Assembly (NCBI RefSeq): GCF_003364255.1
Contig: NZ_NXLR01000002.1
Span: 124,001-188,000, forward strand
Reading direction: 5' to 3'
DNA from: Helicobacter marmotae
GTDB taxonomy: Bacteria > Campylobacterota > Campylobacteria > Campylobacterales > Helicobacteraceae
Length of the DNA: 64,000 bases
This document shows positions 55,918 to 64,000 of this stretch, piece by piece; the first letter of the stretch is position 1; every line of letters begins with the position of its first letter. The notes beneath the pieces were generated by a model, which was given only the letters and a program-made list of their open reading frames with translations, was not told the DNA's origin and searched no databases. The translations under genes were made by a program, and so were the position numbers.

Positions 55918-58543
55918 GTGAAGTATTGTATTATGTATTTATTTTTCCTTTAGAGCAGGTGCTTGATTGGAGTATAGGCTTGTTTTATAGTTTTATTGGT
56001 AGTTTGGGGGTCAGCATTATTTTACTCTCTTTGTGCGTGAATGGCTTTTTATTAAAACTTTCACTTTTTTTTGATAAAAAAGCCCAAAAGTTTAATGCCC
56101 TTAAAAAGAGTTGTGATAGCAAGATTGCTGAGTTTAAGAGGGTTTTTAAAGGTGCAGAGCTAAACTCCTATGTCCGCACACTCTATAAGCAAAGGCATTT
56201 TCACCCTATTTATGCTTTAGGTACTCTTGGCGGTTTGGCATTGCAGATACCATTTTTTATCGCTATATATTTGCTTGTAAGCCATGTAGATTACTTCCAA
56301 GGTGTGAGTTTTTTATATATCCAAGACTTAAGCAAGCCTGATTCTTTAGGGCATATATCAAGCAAACTTGCTTTTGTGCATTTGCTTCCAGTTGCTATGA
56401 CCCTTTTAACGCTTGTGAATGTGTTTTATAGTTTTAAAGATAGGGCAGGGCGCATACAAGGGGTATGTATAGCTATTATTTTCCTTATCTTGCTTTATAG
56501 TGCGCCGAGTGTGCTTGTGCTGTATTGGACGACTAATGTGCTTTTTAGCTTATGCAAAAGCGTGTGTAAAAATACCTTTTTCTCCCAAACCCCCACTTCT
56601 CATTCTTTAACTTCACTTCAGAATGACAATAGAGGCAAGGTTACTAGTGATTCCAAAATTTACCAGCATATCTCTATGCTTGCTATTATCAATATATGCT
56701 TTATGATATGTGTTTTTACACCTTTTGCAGTGTATAGCAGTGATGTATCACAATTTGATGCTACCCAGACTCTACATACCCTTTGTGCGCTTTTTGGGAT
56801 ATTTCTTCTCTCTTCATCTTTGCTGATATATCTTTCTAGCTTTTTATATAAGGCTTTTATATTTAAGTTTTCTATGCTTAAGCTTATGAGTTATGGTTTA
56901 AGTGTGATTTTATGTATTGGGGTGGTATATACGTTTGTGCTTGTGGGGGATTATGGAGCTATGGATAACTTCATACTCCAAAAACTAAGTTTTGCCAATG
57001 CAGAATTAAGAGTGCAAAAATACCTTTATGCTTTCCTTACTTTTATAGGGAGTGTAGGCTTTGTCTTTTTTATGGGTAAAAGGTTAAAGCCCATTATGGG
57101 TGTGCTAAGTGTATCTTTAATCGTGCTAAGTAGCGTGTCGTTGTATGCTATTGGCACAGAGAGTAAGACAGAGCAGAATCTCACATATCAAGGCGAGGCT
57201 ATATCCTATGCGAAAAATGATAAAAATATCGTTATTTTTATGTTAGATGCCTTTAGTGGCTCGCATATGCCCTCTCTTTTGGCGCAATTCCCTGAGTTTA
57301 AAACCTCTTTAGATGGCTTTGTGCTTTTTGATAATGCTCTAGCAAGCGGAGATGCGACTTCTTGGAGTGTGCCAGCTATTTTAGGAGGGCGATATTATGC
57401 AAATTATAATATCGCCCAAAGAGAGGGTGCGCTATGGGAGCATATGGTAAATGCTTTTAGCAATGTCCCTTTGAGTTTTGCGGAGAATGGATATGATGTT
57501 TCTTTATATATGGTGCCACTAGCTATGAATCATAATGCTAAATCAATCAAGCAGCTTACAGGAGAGAAGGTAGAAATCCATGAAAATCAAGATGAGTTTG
57601 CGCATTTTTTTATCAATGAGCTTTCTTTGCAAGATTCTTTAATTGAGGCTTTGCATGAGGAGAAGCATTATGAGATAATCCAACTCTCTAGTTTTGGGCT
57701 ATTTCGCTTCTCTCCGGAGCTTTTCTTCCGCCCGCGGATATATAATAATGGTTTTTGGCTTTTTAAAAGTGATGGCTTTGGCTCACACGCCACCAATACA
57801 AAACTCGCCCTCGCCTATGCTTCGCGTTTATATGCCCTGACACATTTAGGAGATACCAATGCAAGCAAGCCAACTTTTAAATTTTTCCACACTTTGATGA
57901 CCCACCCACCATTTGCATTATCTTTTGCTAATAATAAATGTGAATTTTTCGCCAAAGGCAGTGCATGGCAAGATTCACAGGAAGATCCTCTGGGGGGGGG
58001 GGGGGTATCTCTATGAGCTATCCTGATGATTTAGCTGTGAAGAGATATTTTTATCAACACTACGATTCTGAAGCCTGCGCGCTTTCATATCTTGCAGATT
58101 ATATACAATGGCTAAAGGATAATGATATATATGATAATACCCAGATTATTGTAGTTAGCGATCATAGCGGGGCTGATAGCATAGGATTCCCACTTTCTGT
58201 GCCTTATTATGGAGGAGATATACTCTTTATGTTTAAAGATTTTCATGCTAAGGGTAGCTTGAAGCGCGATTCAAGATTAATGGCAGATTTTGATACCGCT
58301 AGCATCGTGTGCGATAATCTTAAAGAGGGCTGCCCGCATGTGCCCAAAAATATTCTTAAAACACCTTTAATCCATAGATCTTTAATCCATTCAAAGCCTG
58401 ATTATAACTATAAAATCAAAGAAGATAATCTCGTGCTTGATAAACTCTATCTTGTCCATGATAATATCTATGATGCTAAGAATTGGCAGGATATTACAGA
58501 AGAAGCAAAGCAAGGGCATTTTGACTTTACTCAAATAAAGTAA
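55911..58543 (+). CDS. YidC/Oxa1-like domain fused to a sulfatase-fold transferase, phase-variable, out of frame as written
   Basis: About 877 residues when in frame. Residues 1-215 resemble the YidC/Oxa1 insertase core (SLGVSIILLSLCVNGFLLKL, LQIPFFIAIYLLVS, SAPSVLVLYWTTNVLFSLCK). Residues 230-405 hold more membrane segments. The rest is an alkaline-phosphatase/sulfatase domain (NIVIFMLDAFSGSHMP, FFHTLMTHPPF, and IIVVSDHSG after the tract), as in phosphoethanolamine or phosphoglycerol transferases. The first frame runs to 58016; a tract of 14 G separates it from the continuing frame (to 58543, PDDLAVKRYFYQHYDSEA). Fifteen or twelve G would join them. As written the last 180 residues, with metal ligands, are lost. 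A dispersed repeat is embedded in frame at about 56600-56657. Confidence 0.82.
56600..56657. repeat. Dispersed repeat inside coding sequence
   Basis: TCATTCTTTAACTTCACTTC followed by AGAATGACAATAGAGGCAAG and GTTACTAGTGATTCC matches the intergenic repeat (for instance reverse of 13739-13780). It codes the linker TSHSLTSLQNDNRGKVTSDS between the YidC-like domain and the next membrane segments. Confidence 0.75.
57992..58005. repeat. G14 tract in the YidC-sulfatase gene, phase OFF
   Basis: GATCCTCT, fourteen G, TATCTCTATGAGC. Fourteen leads to GTA TCT CTA TGA; fifteen or twelve keeps the sulfatase frame. Confidence 0.9.
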
Positions 58544-58559
58544 GCTACAAGGAGAGAGA

Positions 58560-59291
58560 ATGGATAAAAACTATTGGCGTGATTACTATGCGAGCCACAG
58601 ATTCAATGCCCAAGCCTCACTTTTTGCTACCTTTGTTATGGAGCATTATTTAACTAAGGGGCACAGACTCTTAGAGCTTGGCTGTGGGAATGGGCGCGAT
58701 AGTATGTACTTTGCTAGACATGGAGTCGAGGTCGTGGCTATTGATCAAGTGCAAGAAGAGATTGCATATCTTAATACTTATGCCTCTTCTTATGAGGCAA
58801 GCTCTTTAGATTATACCCCGCCGCAATTTGTAGCGGGGGATTTTACGCATTTAGAGGATTTGCATATCCCTAAAGAGTATAATTGTATCTATTCTCGTTT
58901 TACCCTCCATTCTATAGATAAAAAAAGCCAAGATAAGGTCTTGCAAGATAGCTTAAGTCTTTGCGCACAAGAGGGTATTTTAGCCATTGAAGTAAGGGGT
59001 GAGAAAAATGCCCTTTATGGCAAGGGTGAAGCCATCTTAGATGAAAGCGGGGCGTTTATTTATGATAATCACTATCGGAGATTTCTTAATTTTGAGGATA
59101 CTCTAAACTTCATAGAGAATCTAAGGTATCGCCCAGCCTGCGATAATGCGCAGGGGGGGGGGGTATATAATGCTCCTACTTATTGCTTTAAGATTCTTAG
59201 TGCGGATGAGGATAGAGGCTTTGCCCCATTTGGCAAAGATGATGATTATTTTATCCGCATTTTTGCTAAAAAGGTGCGCACAAACTCCTAA
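58560..59291 (+). CDS. Class I SAM methyltransferase, phase-variable, ON
   Basis: 243 residues. SAM motif RLLELGCGNGRDSMYFARHG, then EVVAIDQVQEEIAYL, FTLHSIDKKSQDKVL. In C. jejuni two methyltransferase genes stand next to the phosphoramidate genes, so this one may O-methylate the phosphoramidate group or a sugar. A tract of 11 G near residue 200 (CDNAQGGGVYNAP) is in frame. ATG after ACAAGGAGAGAGA. Confidence 0.85.
   Translation: MDKNYWRDYYASHRFNAQASLFATFVMEHYLTKGHRLLELGCGNGRDSMYFARHGVEVVAIDQVQEEIAYLNTYASSYEASSLDYTPPQFVAGDFTHLEDLHIPKEYNCIYSRFTLHSIDKKSQDKVLQDSLSLCAQEGILAIEVRGEKNALYGKGEAILDESGAFIYDNHYRRFLNFEDTLNFIENLRYRPACDNAQGGGVYNAPTYCFKILSADEDRGFAPFGKDDDYFIRIFAKKVRTNS
59153..59163. repeat. 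G11 tract in the second methyltransferase gene, phase ON
   Basis: ATGCGCA, eleven G, TATATAATGCTCC. In frame as written. Confidence 0.9.
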
Positions 59292-59339
59292 AGCCACTTC
59301 TCCACACTATCATCTTTATAGCCTTAGAGGTCTGTAGAG

Positions 59340-62210
59340 ATGATAGTATGGATTATGGGTCTAAATGGCGCGGGGAAAAGTAGCGCTGCCCATGCACTCA
59401 AAGATCTTTTTAGCAAAAAGGGTTTATCTTCTCTCGTGCTTGATGGCAATCATTTGCGTGAGATTTTTGAGGAAAGTGGCTATGATAGGGCTTCTCGTAT
59501 AGCCTTAGGGATTCGCTATGCCCAGCTTGCCAAAACGCTTAGTGAGCAGTCTCATAAGGCTATTATCATTGCCGCAAATGGTATGCTTAAAGAAGTGTGC
59601 CAATACAACCTCACACATTTAGAGGATTATTATGAGATTTTCCTTGATGTGCCTTTATCTGTATTAAAGGAGCGCGATTCTGCGGGGATTTATACACGTT
59701 TTGCACAAGGGCTTGTTCAAAATGTAGGCGGGCTTGATTTAGAGGTGGATATTCCAACTCACGCCCTGTGCCTCCCTTATGACCCCACCCATAGCCCAAA
59801 AGATATTGCCAAGAGTATAGAATCTTATATCTTTGCTAAAAAGCACACTTTAGTATCTAAGTCCCCAAGCCCCATCCTTAGCACAAAAGCCCAAACTCTG
59901 CTAAATCTCACTCCGCTTTTAAAGGGTGCGCGCATTTTGCCCATATGGACAATAAGCAAAAAAGACTACTATACACAAGGCATAAAGCCATTATTAGAAA
60001 ACTTAGTTTCTAGCGCATATACAAGCTTTATTGTGCGCTCATCTTCAAAAAATGAAGACAATGCCCATACCTCCAATGCAGGGGCGTTTGAGAGTGTGCT
60101 TGATGTGAGTTTGGAGGGCTTAAGCGAGGCTATAGAAAATGTATTTTACTCTTATGCTAAGGCGCTTAAAACATATAAAGCAAGCACGCAAGAAGAGATT
60201 CAAAGAATTATTAATAATGTAAGTGATGATGAGCTTGTGCTCATTCAGCCTATGCTAAAGGATATAATCTGTGCGGGCGTGGCGTTTAATACCCATCCAA
60301 AGAGCAATGCACCTTATTATGTGATAGAGTATTCAAGTAGCTCCACACATGAGGTTACAGAGGGGAGCGGAGTAAGCCAGACATTCTATGTAGCCCATAG
60401 TTTTAAGACCTTGAGAAATCCTTATTTGCTAAAGATTGTCCATCTCCTAAAGGAGCTAGAGGGGCTTATCCCCAATACCCCTTTGGATGTTGAGTTTGCC
60501 CTAAGTGGGGAGGATATATATTGTCTGCAAGTGCGCCCTTTAGTGCTGAAAGTCCATAGAGATTACCCAAATGCCAGCACCCAACTTACCTTAGTGCAAA
60601 ATAAAATTTATGAGATTCTTAAGCCTCACCCCTCACTCTATGGCTCTAGGGGTATGCTAGGCATTATGCCAGATTGGAATCCAGCTGAAATTATTGGCTT
60701 GCACCCTCGCCCTTTGGCGTTTTCTCTCTATGGGCGGTTGATTACAGATTCTATCTATGCGACACAAAGGGCACGCTATGGGTATAAAGATGTGAGTTCT
60801 AATCCCTTAATTTATAATTTGCATGGCAAGCCTTATGTTGATGTAAGGGCAAGCTTTAATTCATTTTTGCCTAAAGATTTGAGTGAAAACACCAGTGAGA
60901 TGTTGGTTGAATTTTATTTAGATATGCTAGCTTCAAATCCCCATTGGCACGATAAAGTAGAGTTTGAAATCCTCTATGATAGTTATTATTTTCACACACC
61001 TAAAGCCTTAAATAAACTCTTAGAATATGGCTTTAATAACACCCAAGTTGATGAAATTTCACACGCCTTAAAACATCTCACCAATCATATTTTAGAGCAT
61101 AAAATTTACACCCAAGATATAGAGAAACTTAGCATTCTCTCTGCTAAAAGAGAGCAGATTCTAGGCTTTCCTGCGCCTTTGGTGGAGAAGATTTATTGGT
61201 TATTGCAAGATTGTAAAAACTATGGCACAAAGCCCTTTGTGGGGCTAGCTCGTGTGGGCTTTATGGCTATGGGATTTTTAAATGCCTTAATCAAGGAGGG
61301 TATTTTAGACAAAGCCCAAAAAGATAGCTTTATACAATCTCTCCATTGCGTTACGACGTCTCTTACAGATGATTTGCATACATTAAGTAAGCAGGACTTT
61401 CTGGCTAAATATGGGCATTTGCGCCCTGGGACGTATGATATTCTCTCTCCAAGATATGATGAGTGTTTTGAATTTTACTTTAAGCAAAAGCCGCCATTGC
61501 AGAGTGTGAAAAACACTTTTGCCCTTAGTTTGGAGCAAATGCGCTCTATTGATAAGCTTTTAAAAGCCCATAATCTTTGCTGTGATGTGCTCGGGTTTTT
61601 TGACTTTATTGCTATGGGCATTACTATGAGGGAGTATTCAAAATTTGAATTTAGTAAAAATCTAAGTTCTGCTTTAAGTTTGATAGCCTCCCTTGGTGCA
61701 GAGTATTCTCTTAGCCCAGAAGATATGAGCTATTGTGATGTGGATACATTTTTTAAGGCATATAGCACTTCAAGCAATCTTGAGCGCCTGCTTTTAGAAT
61801 CCATTCAATCTGGCAAAAGCTCCTATATGCTTCAGCAAGCCCTTATCCTCCCGCCTTTAATACAGAATGCCAAAGATGTAGAGTGCTTTTGTATCAATCA
61901 ATCTATCCCCAATTTCATTACTCAAAAACGTATCCAAGCCCCTGTGGTAATGCTAGATTCTAATCCAAATGTGGATTTAGAGGATAAGATTGTTTGTATT
62001 TCGCGTGCTGATCCGGGGTTTGATTGGATTTTTTCACACCATATTGCTGGGCTTATTACGGAATTTGGCGGGGCGAACTCACATATGGCAATCCGTGCTA
62101 ATGAGTTAGGTATCCCTGCGGTTATTGGCTGTGGGGAGAAGTTCGCACTCTATGCCCAAAGCTATATGTTAGAGATTGATTGTGCTAATTCTAAGGTGGT
62201 GGTGATATGA
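59340..62210 (+). CDS. Fused CDP-amidate kinase (CysC-like) and L-glutamine kinase (PEP-synthase-like)
   Basis: 956 residues. Residues 1-165 are an APS-kinase-like domain (P-loop GLNGAGKSSAAHAL, DGNHLREIFEESGYD). Residues about 180-560 look like the PPDK/PEP-synthase nucleotide-binding domain (FIVRSSSKNEDNAHTSNAG, DVEFALSGEDIYCLQVRP). The C-terminus is a phosphohistidine swivelling domain (ITEFGGANSHMAIRANELGI). C. jejuni Cj1415c (about 170 aa, kinase of cytidine diphosphoramidate) and Cj1418c (about 780 aa, glutamine kinase) are separate proteins; their summed length matches this one. So the gene probably does steps one and four of phosphoramidate activation in one chain. Overlaps the next gene by 4 bases. 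Confidence 0.85.
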   Translation: MIVWIMGLNGAGKSSAAHALKDLFSKKGLSSLVLDGNHLREIFEESGYDRASRIALGIRYAQLAKTLSEQSHKAIIIAANGMLKEVCQYNLTHLEDYYEIFLDVPLSVLKERDSAGIYTRFAQGLVQNVGGLDLEVDIPTHALCLPYDPTHSPKDIAKSIESYIFAKKHTLVSKSPSPILSTKAQTLLNLTPLLKGARILPIWTISKKDYYTQGIKPLLENLVSSAYTSFIVRSSSKNEDNAHTSNAGAFESVLDVSLEGLSEAIENVFYSYAKALKTYKASTQEEIQRIINNVSDDELVLIQPMLKDIICAGVAFNTHPKSNAPYYVIEYSSSSTHEVTEGSGVSQTFYVAHSFKTLRNPYLLKIVHLLKELEGLIPNTPLDVEFALSGEDIYCLQVRPLVLKVHRDYPNASTQLTLVQNKIYEILKPHPSLYGSRGMLGIMPDWNPAEIIGLHPRPLAFSLYGRLITDSIYATQRARYGYKDVSSNPLIYNLHGKPYVDVRASFNSFLPKDLSENTSEMLVEFYLDMLASNPHWHDKVEFEILYDSYYFHTPKALNKLLEYGFNNTQVDEISHALKHLTNHILEHKIYTQDIEKLSILSAKREQILGFPAPLVEKIYWLLQDCKNYGTKPFVGLARVGFMAMGFLNALIKEGILDKAQKDSFIQSLHCVTTSLTDDLHTLSKQDFLAKYGHLRPGTYDILSPRYDECFEFYFKQKPPLQSVKNTFALSLEQMRSIDKLLKAHNLCCDVLGFFDFIAMGITMREYSKFEFSKNLSSALSLIASLGAEYSLSPEDMSYCDVDTFFKAYSTSSNLERLLLESIQSGKSSYMLQQALILPPLIQNAKDVECFCINQSIPNFITQKRIQAPVVMLDSNPNVDLEDKIVCISRADPGFDWIFSHHIAGLITEFGGANSHMAIRANELGIPAVIGCGEKFALYAQSYMLEIDCANSKVVVI

Positions 62211-62818
62211 GGGCAATTACTACACAAAGAATCTATGCTTATAAGCCTTATGGGGAGCTGTGGGAATGCCTAGATAGTGCATTACAGGAGTTTTTATTAG
62301 AATGTGAGATTCTCTCTTATGCCGTCTCTTTCACACAAATAGCACATATCCCTTTGCTTTTTGAGGGAGTGGATATGCTCGTGCTAAGTGGGGGGAATGA
62401 TATTGGGGCATATCCTAAGCGAGATCATTTTGAATTAGCCCTGCTTGATTATGCGCTTAAAGCACATAAAAAGGTTTTTGCTATTTGTCGCGGGGCGCAG
62501 CTTGTGGCGCATTATTTTAATATCCCGCTTAAAGCAAGCAAACATAAGATTAAAGCTATCCATACTTTGCAGGGGAGACTTACGCATGACGTGCATAGCT
62601 ATCATCATTTTTGTATTACCCAAGCCCCTAAAGATTGTGAGGTACTAGCCTATGTAGATGATGAAATAGAGGCGTTTATGAGTAGCCAAATCCTTGGTGT
62701 GATGTGGCACCCAGAGAGGGAAGAGAGAAGAGAATCTGATAGGGCACTTCTTAAGCAATTTATCACACAAAGCGTGCATAAGCATAATATCCAAGATTCT
62801 AAATTGAAGGAGGCATAA
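62207..62818 (+). CDS. Class I glutamine-amidotransferase-like hydrolase (gamma-glutamyl-CDP-amidate hydrolase type)
   Basis: 203 residues. Catalytic Cys in FAICRGAQLVAHYF, oxyanion LVLSGGNDIGAYP and His-x-Glu in GVMWHPERE. This peptidase C26-type sequence matches what I recall of C. jejuni Cj1417c, which releases glutamate from CDP-glutamine to give cytidine diphosphoramidate. ATGA overlap with the kinase fusion; one-base overlap with the next gene. Confidence 0.88.
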   Translation: MRAITTQRIYAYKPYGELWECLDSALQEFLLECEILSYAVSFTQIAHIPLLFEGVDMLVLSGGNDIGAYPKRDHFELALLDYALKAHKKVFAICRGAQLVAHYFNIPLKASKHKIKAIHTLQGRLTHDVHSYHHFCITQAPKDCEVLAYVDDEIEAFMSSQILGVMWHPEREERRESDRALLKQFITQSVHKHNIQDSKLKEA

Positions 62819-63261
62819 TGTATCCATATATAACCAAGAACAATCTCTTAGAGATTCAGCATTATAACTATAGTGCTTTTTATGGGGTGGGCTTTTTAAG
62901 GGATTATTTAACTTCTCGCACGCTTAGTGGGGAGTATAAGGCTACTCAAAATCTTTACAACAATAGCCTTTATGATAAATGCCAAGATAGGGGCTATCTG
63001 AAGCTACTTATTAAGACTTTTGAAGTCAATAAAAGGCTATATGAGTCCTATGATAAGGGCTTTTCTCGCTTCTCAAAAGAGCTTATTTTAAAGCCTAATA
63101 AAGAGAGTTCATTTTTAGATATGGGGCTTTATGTGGGCTTTGCATATGCTTTAGGCGAGGCTTTTATGGAAAGTTTGAATTTGCTTTATTTAAACACTCT
63201 TTTAAAATGTAATGATACTTTATTATCCCTTGCAAATACCGCACGTGGGGGGGGGGTATAA
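62818..63261 (+). CDS. Unidentified protein, frame ends in a G tract
   Basis: 147 residues, not recognised. Mostly helical and Tyr/Leu-rich (LEIQHYNYSAFYGVGFLRDY, DMGLYVGFAYALGEAF). The frame ends TARGGGV with TAATG overlap with the formyltransferase start. With 11 (or 8) G it would fuse in frame with the next protein, so the two may be domains of one gene seen in a split state. Confidence 0.6.
   Translation: MYPYITKNNLLEIQHYNYSAFYGVGFLRDYLTSRTLSGEYKATQNLYNNSLYDKCQDRGYLKLLIKTFEVNKRLYESYDKGFSRFSKELILKPNKESSFLDMGLYVGFAYALGEAFMESLNLLYLNTLLKCNDTLLSLANTARGGGV
63247..63256. repeat. G10 tract joining or separating two frames
   Basis: GCACGT, ten G, TATAATGCCC. Ten ends the first frame and leaves the ATG of the second; eleven makes one continuous frame. 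The G-rich run is also the only ribosome-site-like sequence before that ATG. Confidence 0.9.
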
Positions 63262-64000
63262 TGCCCTTTTTAGCTAAAAGTATTGATATGGAGCTAGAAG
63301 GCGCGCTGTATATAGCAAATAAAGCCGGGCTTTATAAGAAGAAAGCTGCTCAAAATTTGCATGCAGATTTTAAAGAGCTCATTCACTCTTTAAGCGATTT
63401 TGAGCCTTTATGCACGCCACTTCCTTTCACTCGTGCTTCAAATATTACTTTCCTTGAAGATATGGCGATGATTTATGCCCCCACCGCTAGATCTCACATC
63501 TATCTTCAAGCCTTATTGCAAGAGGGTATATTACCTCGTGTGGTTGTGTTTTTGGCAGAGGATTCTAGCACACTAGCAGAGGTTTGGCGTGAGCTTGAGG
63601 GCTTAGGCTGCTTGATATATCATATCCCAAGTAAAGATATTAATGATAAGGCAGTTTTTAGCTTGATTATGGGCTTAAGCCAAACTTATATTATTTATTC
63701 AGGCTATGGCGGGGGGATTTTAGAGCATAATTATTTTGAGAAAGGTAAGTTTTTTATCCATGTTCATGCGGGGAAATTGCCTCATTACAAGGGCTCTACG
63801 ACTTGCTATTACTCACTTTTAGAAGATGGGGAAATCTGTGCAAGTGCGATGTTTTTAAGCCATAAGCTTGATGGTGGGGATATTCTCGCAGAAGTGAGCT
63901 TAGATAAAGCTGCTATTTGTAGGTTAAAAAATAGTGATATTGATACCACCATTGAGCCTTATATCCGCTCTCTTGCTCTCATTAAAGCCTTGCACTCACA
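63261..64000 (+). CDS. Formyltransferase-fold enzyme, 2 (partial, runs off the window)
   Basis: At least 246 codons without a stop to the window end. MPFLAKSIDMELEGALYIAN starts the frame. Formyltransferase marks: FIHVHAGKLPHYKGSTTCYY and SHKLDGGDILAEVSLD. Third formyltransferase-type domain of the window; it may modify an amino sugar of the second glycan. The cytidylyltransferase expected for the phosphoramidate pathway is not in the window and should be sought beyond this gene. Confidence 0.8.
   Translation, partial: MPFLAKSIDMELEGALYIANKAGLYKKKAAQNLHADFKELIHSLSDFEPLCTPLPFTRASNITFLEDMAMIYAPTARSHIYLQALLQEGILPRVVVFLAEDSSTLAEVWRELEGLGCLIYHIPSKDINDKAVFSLIMGLSQTYIIYSGYGGGILEHNYFEKGKFFIHVHAGKLPHYKGSTTCYYSLLEDGEICASAMFLSHKLDGGDILAEVSLDKAAICRLKNSDIDTTIEPYIRSLALIKALHS

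Noticed and set aside
55911-56560. This as the cell's housekeeping YidC
   Set aside because: It is embedded in a glycan operon, fused to a sulfatase domain and phase-variable; essential YidC would not be.
59340-62210. Pyruvate phosphate dikinase or sulfate assimilation gene
   Set aside because: The combination with a C26 hydrolase and methyltransferase in a glycan operon fits phosphoramidate synthesis better; no other sulfate genes nearby.

Overview
The window reads as chromosome of a host-associated epsilonproteobacterium, most likely an enterohepatic Helicobacter. The gene blocks dnaB-comEC and (phosphate permease)-Nfu-(TPR-like)-murE follow the order I recall from H. pylori. Base and codon use are AT-rich with TTG and GTG starts, long G/C homopolymer tracts lie inside surface-glycan genes, and a dispersed repeat of the type GTCATTCTGA...GAAGAATCTC fills most gaps. 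I had no database; organism and gene names rest on motifs and recalled families.

Layout. 1-4277: end of a response regulator, its sensor kinase, dnaB and a ComEC-like gene. 4278-23182: a minus-strand surface-glycan cluster. It runs from a LegC-type aminotransferase through a NeuD-like acyltransferase, two formyltransferases, an ACP, a VOC protein, an FkbH-like glyceryl-ACP synthase, a hexapeptide acyltransferase, a KASIII, a second ACP, an SDR, a second hexapeptide acyltransferase, an FkbM methyltransferase, LegI, a membrane protein and LegG. 23653-35974: housekeeping genes (obg, rnhB, hemerythrin, CNNM/CorC, PiT phosphate permease, DctPQM TRAP transporter, Nfu, murE). 36927-47093: ogt, a DUF3943-like protein, a chemoreceptor, a phase-variable porin-like protein, adk, a PHP phosphatase, asd and hemE. 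47129-49054: a large DUF1561-type lipoprotein resembling the leptospiral virulence-modifying proteins. 49070-49145: tRNA-Val. 49535-64000: a GltS symporter with an extra periplasmic domain, then a second surface-polysaccharide cluster with a GT-C enzyme, methyltransferases, a CDP-glycerol-type transferase, a YidC-sulfatase fusion and an O-methyl-phosphoramidate-like pathway.

How they work together. The first cluster looks able to make a legionaminic-acid-like sugar and decorate it with formyl groups and with an acyl group built on a carrier protein from a glyceryl unit. This resembles the C. jejuni flagellin glycan island, where FkbH/FabH/ACP genes accompany nonulosonate genes. The second cluster carries the glutamine kinase, CDP-amidate kinase and glutamyl-CDP-amidate hydrolase functions of C. 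jejuni capsular phosphoramidate synthesis, with the two kinases fused in one polypeptide.

Thirteen G or C tracts of 9-14 bases were found, twelve of them in the two glycan clusters. As written, at least four genes are out of frame (a membrane glycan protein, FkbM, a methyltransferase, the YidC-sulfatase) and a fifth pair is split. Several tracts lie near gene 3' ends and share flanking sequence in unrelated genes, which suggests that the tract and its flank spread as a unit.
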